Source: Lachnospiraceae bacterium
GTDB taxonomy: Bacteria > Bacillota > Clostridia > Lachnospirales > Lachnospiraceae
Reading direction: 5' to 3'
Length of the DNA stretch: 64,000 nucleotides
Assembly: GCA_017540605.1 (NCBI GenBank)
Contig: JAFYAS010000034.1
Span: forward strand, 62,001 to 126,000
Position numbers and translations under genes: made by a program. Positions 62,051 through 64,000 of the stretch are shown in pieces. Position 1 is the first letter of the stretch. Every line of letters starts with the position of its first letter. Under the pieces are notes generated by a model. That model worked only from the letters and a program-made list of their open reading frames with translations. It searched no databases and was not told where the DNA came from.

Positions 62051-62485
62051 ATGCTCGAAAAAGCGATACACATTGCGGTTGAAGCCCATAGAGGTCAGGT
62101 GGATAAGGCGGGCAAGCCCTATATACTTCATCCACTCAGGGTGATGTTTTCAGGAAAGAATGAGGATGAGATGATACTCGGTATTCTCCATGATGTGATT
62201 GAGGACACGCCCGTATCCCTTGAGATGCTTGAAAAAGAAGGTTTTTCAGAAACGATTCTTTCGGCTCTCGATGCTATATCTAAGCGAGAGGGAGAGGAAT
62301 ATCCCGATTTTATTGAGAGAGTGTGTCAAAATCCTTTGGCGGCAAGAGTAAAGCTCAATGACCTTCACGACAATTTGAATCGTGAGAGGATTAAGGAGTA
62401 CAAGGAAGCGGACGAGAGAAGACACCAAAAGTATGTAAAGGCCGAAAAGAAAGTAAAGGAGGCTCTTAGAGCTTTCCATGGATGA
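62051..62485 (+). CDS. Stand-alone HD hydrolase, RelA/SpoT-MESH1-like
   Basis: 144-residue protein matching the hydrolase half of RelA/SpoT: AVEAHRGQVDKAGKPYILHPLRV (His), ILGILHDVIEDTPV (HD pair and ED), ISKREGEEYPDFIERVCQN and VKLNDLHDN (normally KxxDxxxN). Such single domains (MESH1-type) remove the 3' diphosphate of (p)ppGpp or dephosphorylate other nucleotides; no synthetase domain is present. ATG 62051 has AAGGAG 6 bases ahead; ATG 62030 is rejected. It overlaps the start of the amidase gene by 8 bases (end 62485, start 62478). Confidence 0.88.
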   Translation: MLEKAIHIAVEAHRGQVDKAGKPYILHPLRVMFSGKNEDEMILGILHDVIEDTPVSLEMLEKEGFSETILSALDAISKREGEEYPDFIERVCQNPLAARVKLNDLHDNLNRERIKEYKEADERRHQKYVKAEKKVKEALRAFHG

Positions 62486-63245
62486 CAGAAAAAAACAGAG
62501 AGAAAAAAAGCGAAGGATAGCAAATCTGCAGGCATTACTCATTGTACTTTTATTCTCTACCATAGCTCTGCTTTTGATCGCGGTGGTTATGAAGGGCGGG
62601 GTCAAGGATAGTCCTGTTGTTTCTAAGAATACAGAAGAAGTGGTTGATGTAAATGTAACCACGGAGGGTTCAAGGATCGAGGCAGAGCCTATTGTAGCGG
62701 CAAAGGATGTTTTTCCGGAGCTTGACATAAAGGAACAGTATATCACTCCCAACAGATATTCAAGACCGCAGATAGAGCTTAAGAAGGTGACGCATATAGT
62801 GGTTCATTATACGGGCAATCCCGGCACTTCTGCTAAGGCAAATGCAAGCTATTTTGACGGCCTTAAGGAGCAGGAAAACCAGAATAAAAAGAGTCCTATT
62901 TTCGCAAGCTCACATTTTGTCATAGGTTTAAAGGGTGAGATCATTCAATGCATTCCCTTAAATGAACAAAGCTATGCTTCAAACCATATGAACAGTTGCT
63001 CCATCTCCATAGAGATGTGTCATCCGGATGATACGGGTGCATTTGAAAATGAGACCTACAACTCCGCAGTATTCTTGATCGCAAAGCTTTGCAATTATTA
63101 TAATATTCCCACCGACAATGTCGTAAGACACTATGATGTGACAGGAAAGCTCTGCCCCAAATATTTTGTTGACAATCCGGAAAGCTTTAAGGGCTTTAAG
63201 GAATGGATAGATAAGTGGAGGAAGAAATATGCCACTGAAAAGTAG
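62478..63245 (+). CDS. PGRP/amidase-2 N-acetylmuramoyl-L-alanine amidase, membrane-anchored
   Basis: Cell wall amidase of 255 residues that cuts the bond between MurNAc and L-Ala. One membrane anchor (LQALLIVLLFSTIALLLIAVV, about 15-35), then a linker to about 95. The amidase domain follows: HIVVHYTGNPG (first zinc His), SSHFVIGLKGEIIQCIPLNEQSYASN, ISIEMCHPDDTGAFENETY and VVRHYDVTGKLCPKYF (second His and zinc-ligand Cys, Lys). All expected active-site residues are present. It is translationally linked with the HD gene and precedes a transglutaminase-like gene, so an envelope role is likely. Confidence 0.93.
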   Translation: MDDRKKQREKKRRIANLQALLIVLLFSTIALLLIAVVMKGGVKDSPVVSKNTEEVVDVNVTTEGSRIEAEPIVAAKDVFPELDIKEQYITPNRYSRPQIELKKVTHIVVHYTGNPGTSAKANASYFDGLKEQENQNKKSPIFASSHFVIGLKGEIIQCIPLNEQSYASNHMNSCSISIEMCHPDDTGAFENETYNSAVFLIAKLCNYYNIPTDNVVRHYDVTGKLCPKYFVDNPESFKGFKEWIDKWRKKYATEK

Positions 63246-63253
63246 GAAAAGAT

Positions 63254-64000
63254 ATGGATAAGAGATTATTGGCTTTGGTGCTCTGCCTAATGACAGTCAT
63301 TATCTATGCTGTAGGGATAAAGGTGGTTCTTCCTGATTATTTAAAAAAGAGATCCACCAAAACAGTGAAGCGTGTGGTAGCTGCCTATGTAAACGGCGAA
63401 GAGATACCTGCGGGAGATGACAAGGCAAAAGAGATACTTGAGGCTGTAAAAAAAATCATAAGCGAAAATATAAAGGATGGTATGACAGACTATCAGAAGG
63501 AGCTGGCTTTTCACGACTATATTGTAAAGACCTGTACCTACAGTGCCAATCCCGATCAGCCCTATCAAAGCGATATCCATCATGCCTATGGGTGTCTGGT
63601 AAATCATGATGCTGTCTGCGATGGCTATGCGGAGGCACTCCAGATCCTCTTTGATTGTGTGGGGATAGAGTCATATTTTATGACGGGAGTAGCCTCAGAT
63701 CTTGTGACAGGCACAGGGGAGAATCATGCATGGAATCTTGTTAAGATCGATGGAAAATGGTATCACCTTGATGCCACCTGGGACGATCCTGAGGTTGAGG
63801 GTGCCAATTATGCTCCGGTTCATTGGTATTTCAATCTCTCAGATGCTGATATCGAAAGAGATCACAGCTGGGACAGAGAGGATTATCCTGCCGCCGTCTC
63901 AAGTGATGCAAGCTTTTATAAAAACTCAAAGAGCTATTTTAAGTCGGTGGGGGATATGCGGCATGGTATGACTGCCATGATGAAGGGCAAGAATGTATAT
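63254..64000 (+). CDS. Transglutaminase-domain protein, 3' part outside the window
   Basis: Open from ATG 63254 to the edge (249 codons seen, no stop). An N-terminal membrane helix (LLALVLCLMTVIIYAVGIKVV) is followed by an external transglutaminase-like domain of the YebA/bacterial CYK3 type. The catalytic triad is Cys in HDAVCDGYAEALQ near residue 122, His in ENHAWNLV near 157, and Asp in YHLDATWDDP near 170. The Q-K-E-L-A-F-HDYIV helix and later WYFNLSDADI also fit this family. It begins 8 bases after the amidase stop with a weak GAAAAGAT site; likely same operon. Confidence 0.85.
   Translation, partial: MDKRLLALVLCLMTVIIYAVGIKVVLPDYLKKRSTKTVKRVVAAYVNGEEIPAGDDKAKEILEAVKKIISENIKDGMTDYQKELAFHDYIVKTCTYSANPDQPYQSDIHHAYGCLVNHDAVCDGYAEALQILFDCVGIESYFMTGVASDLVTGTGENHAWNLVKIDGKWYHLDATWDDPEVEGANYAPVHWYFNLSDADIERDHSWDREDYPAAVSSDASFYKNSKSYFKSVGDMRHGMTAMMKGKNVY

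Noticed and set aside
62246..62752. 168-codon minus-strand frame
   Set aside because: Antisense to the HD and amidase genes; no ribosome site or family motif.

Overview
The window looks like chromosome from an anaerobic, low-to-moderate GC Firmicute of the Lachnospiraceae type (Butyrivibrio, Lachnospira, Roseburia or Eubacterium relatives). Support comes from strong AGGAGG-type ribosome sites, a monomeric FeFe-hydrogenase, a rubredoxin-first (reverse) rubrerythrin, a Lys/Ala-rich histone H1-like protein with a short C-terminal domain, a CvfB-type S1 protein, many Glu/Thr-rich linkers in exported proteins, and single-gene terminators. The genus cannot be fixed from the sequence alone. I see no rRNA, CRISPR array, prophage or complete insertion sequence. 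One tRNA gene, tRNA-Gln(CTG), is present. All genes except two near the right end (59651-61867) and the tRNA are on the plus strand.

Left part (1-8638): metK is followed after 21 bases by a compact gene train: radical-SAM protein, split-barrel flavin-type (PPOX) protein, lipoprotein of the nitrate/sulfonate/taurine type, then after a hairpin a second radical-SAM plus PPOX pair, the ABC permease, the ABC ATPase and a TauE/SafE-type exporter. This duplicated rSAM-PPOX module wired to an SsuA/TauA-type importer is the best candidate here for an undescribed system. I infer an anaerobic pathway acting on an imported small molecule, possibly an organosulfur compound, but the substrate is not visible in the sequence. 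A decayed acetyltransferase gene and gene-poor DNA follow (8639-9300).

Middle part: group-B-like FeFe-hydrogenase, a 48-residue membrane peptide and isocitrate dehydrogenase (9362-12232); a secreted Glu-rich membrane protein with pcrA (12351-15350); an unusual sugar-type ABC importer locus whose lipoprotein has a large extra N-terminal domain and which continues into an HlyD-like adaptor and a MacB-core-like membrane protein, with no ATPase (15511-23014); a small protein, a hybrid histidine kinase and the complete riboflavin set ribE-ribD-ribBA-ribH, then a HAD phosphatase, a degenerate LytS-like sensor and other genes down to a nuclease-helicase fusion (23133-36167); murF, reverse rubrerythrin and rubredoxin (36290-38418).

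Right part: the histone-like gene; a coiled-coil membrane protein with a bacterial expansin (39439-41591); a small protein with MoxR, DUF58 and transglutaminase genes (41694-46357); the tRNA; a run of housekeeping genes (acyl-ACP thioesterase, CvfB, RidA, CPBP protease, MATE pump) to 51011; a chemoreceptor, YebC, a small protein, MreB, YgiQ; an amino-acid-permease/hybrid histidine kinase fusion (56704-59673) that overlaps a convergent AI-2E-type transporter; an aldose epimerase; and a HD hydrolase, a PGRP amidase and a transglutaminase gene cut by the window end.

Three otherwise unrelated small proteins (23133, 41694, 53628) share a motif with identical spacing, [DE]-L-[IV]-x2-L-x6-G-T-G. This is a new-looking small-protein signature.
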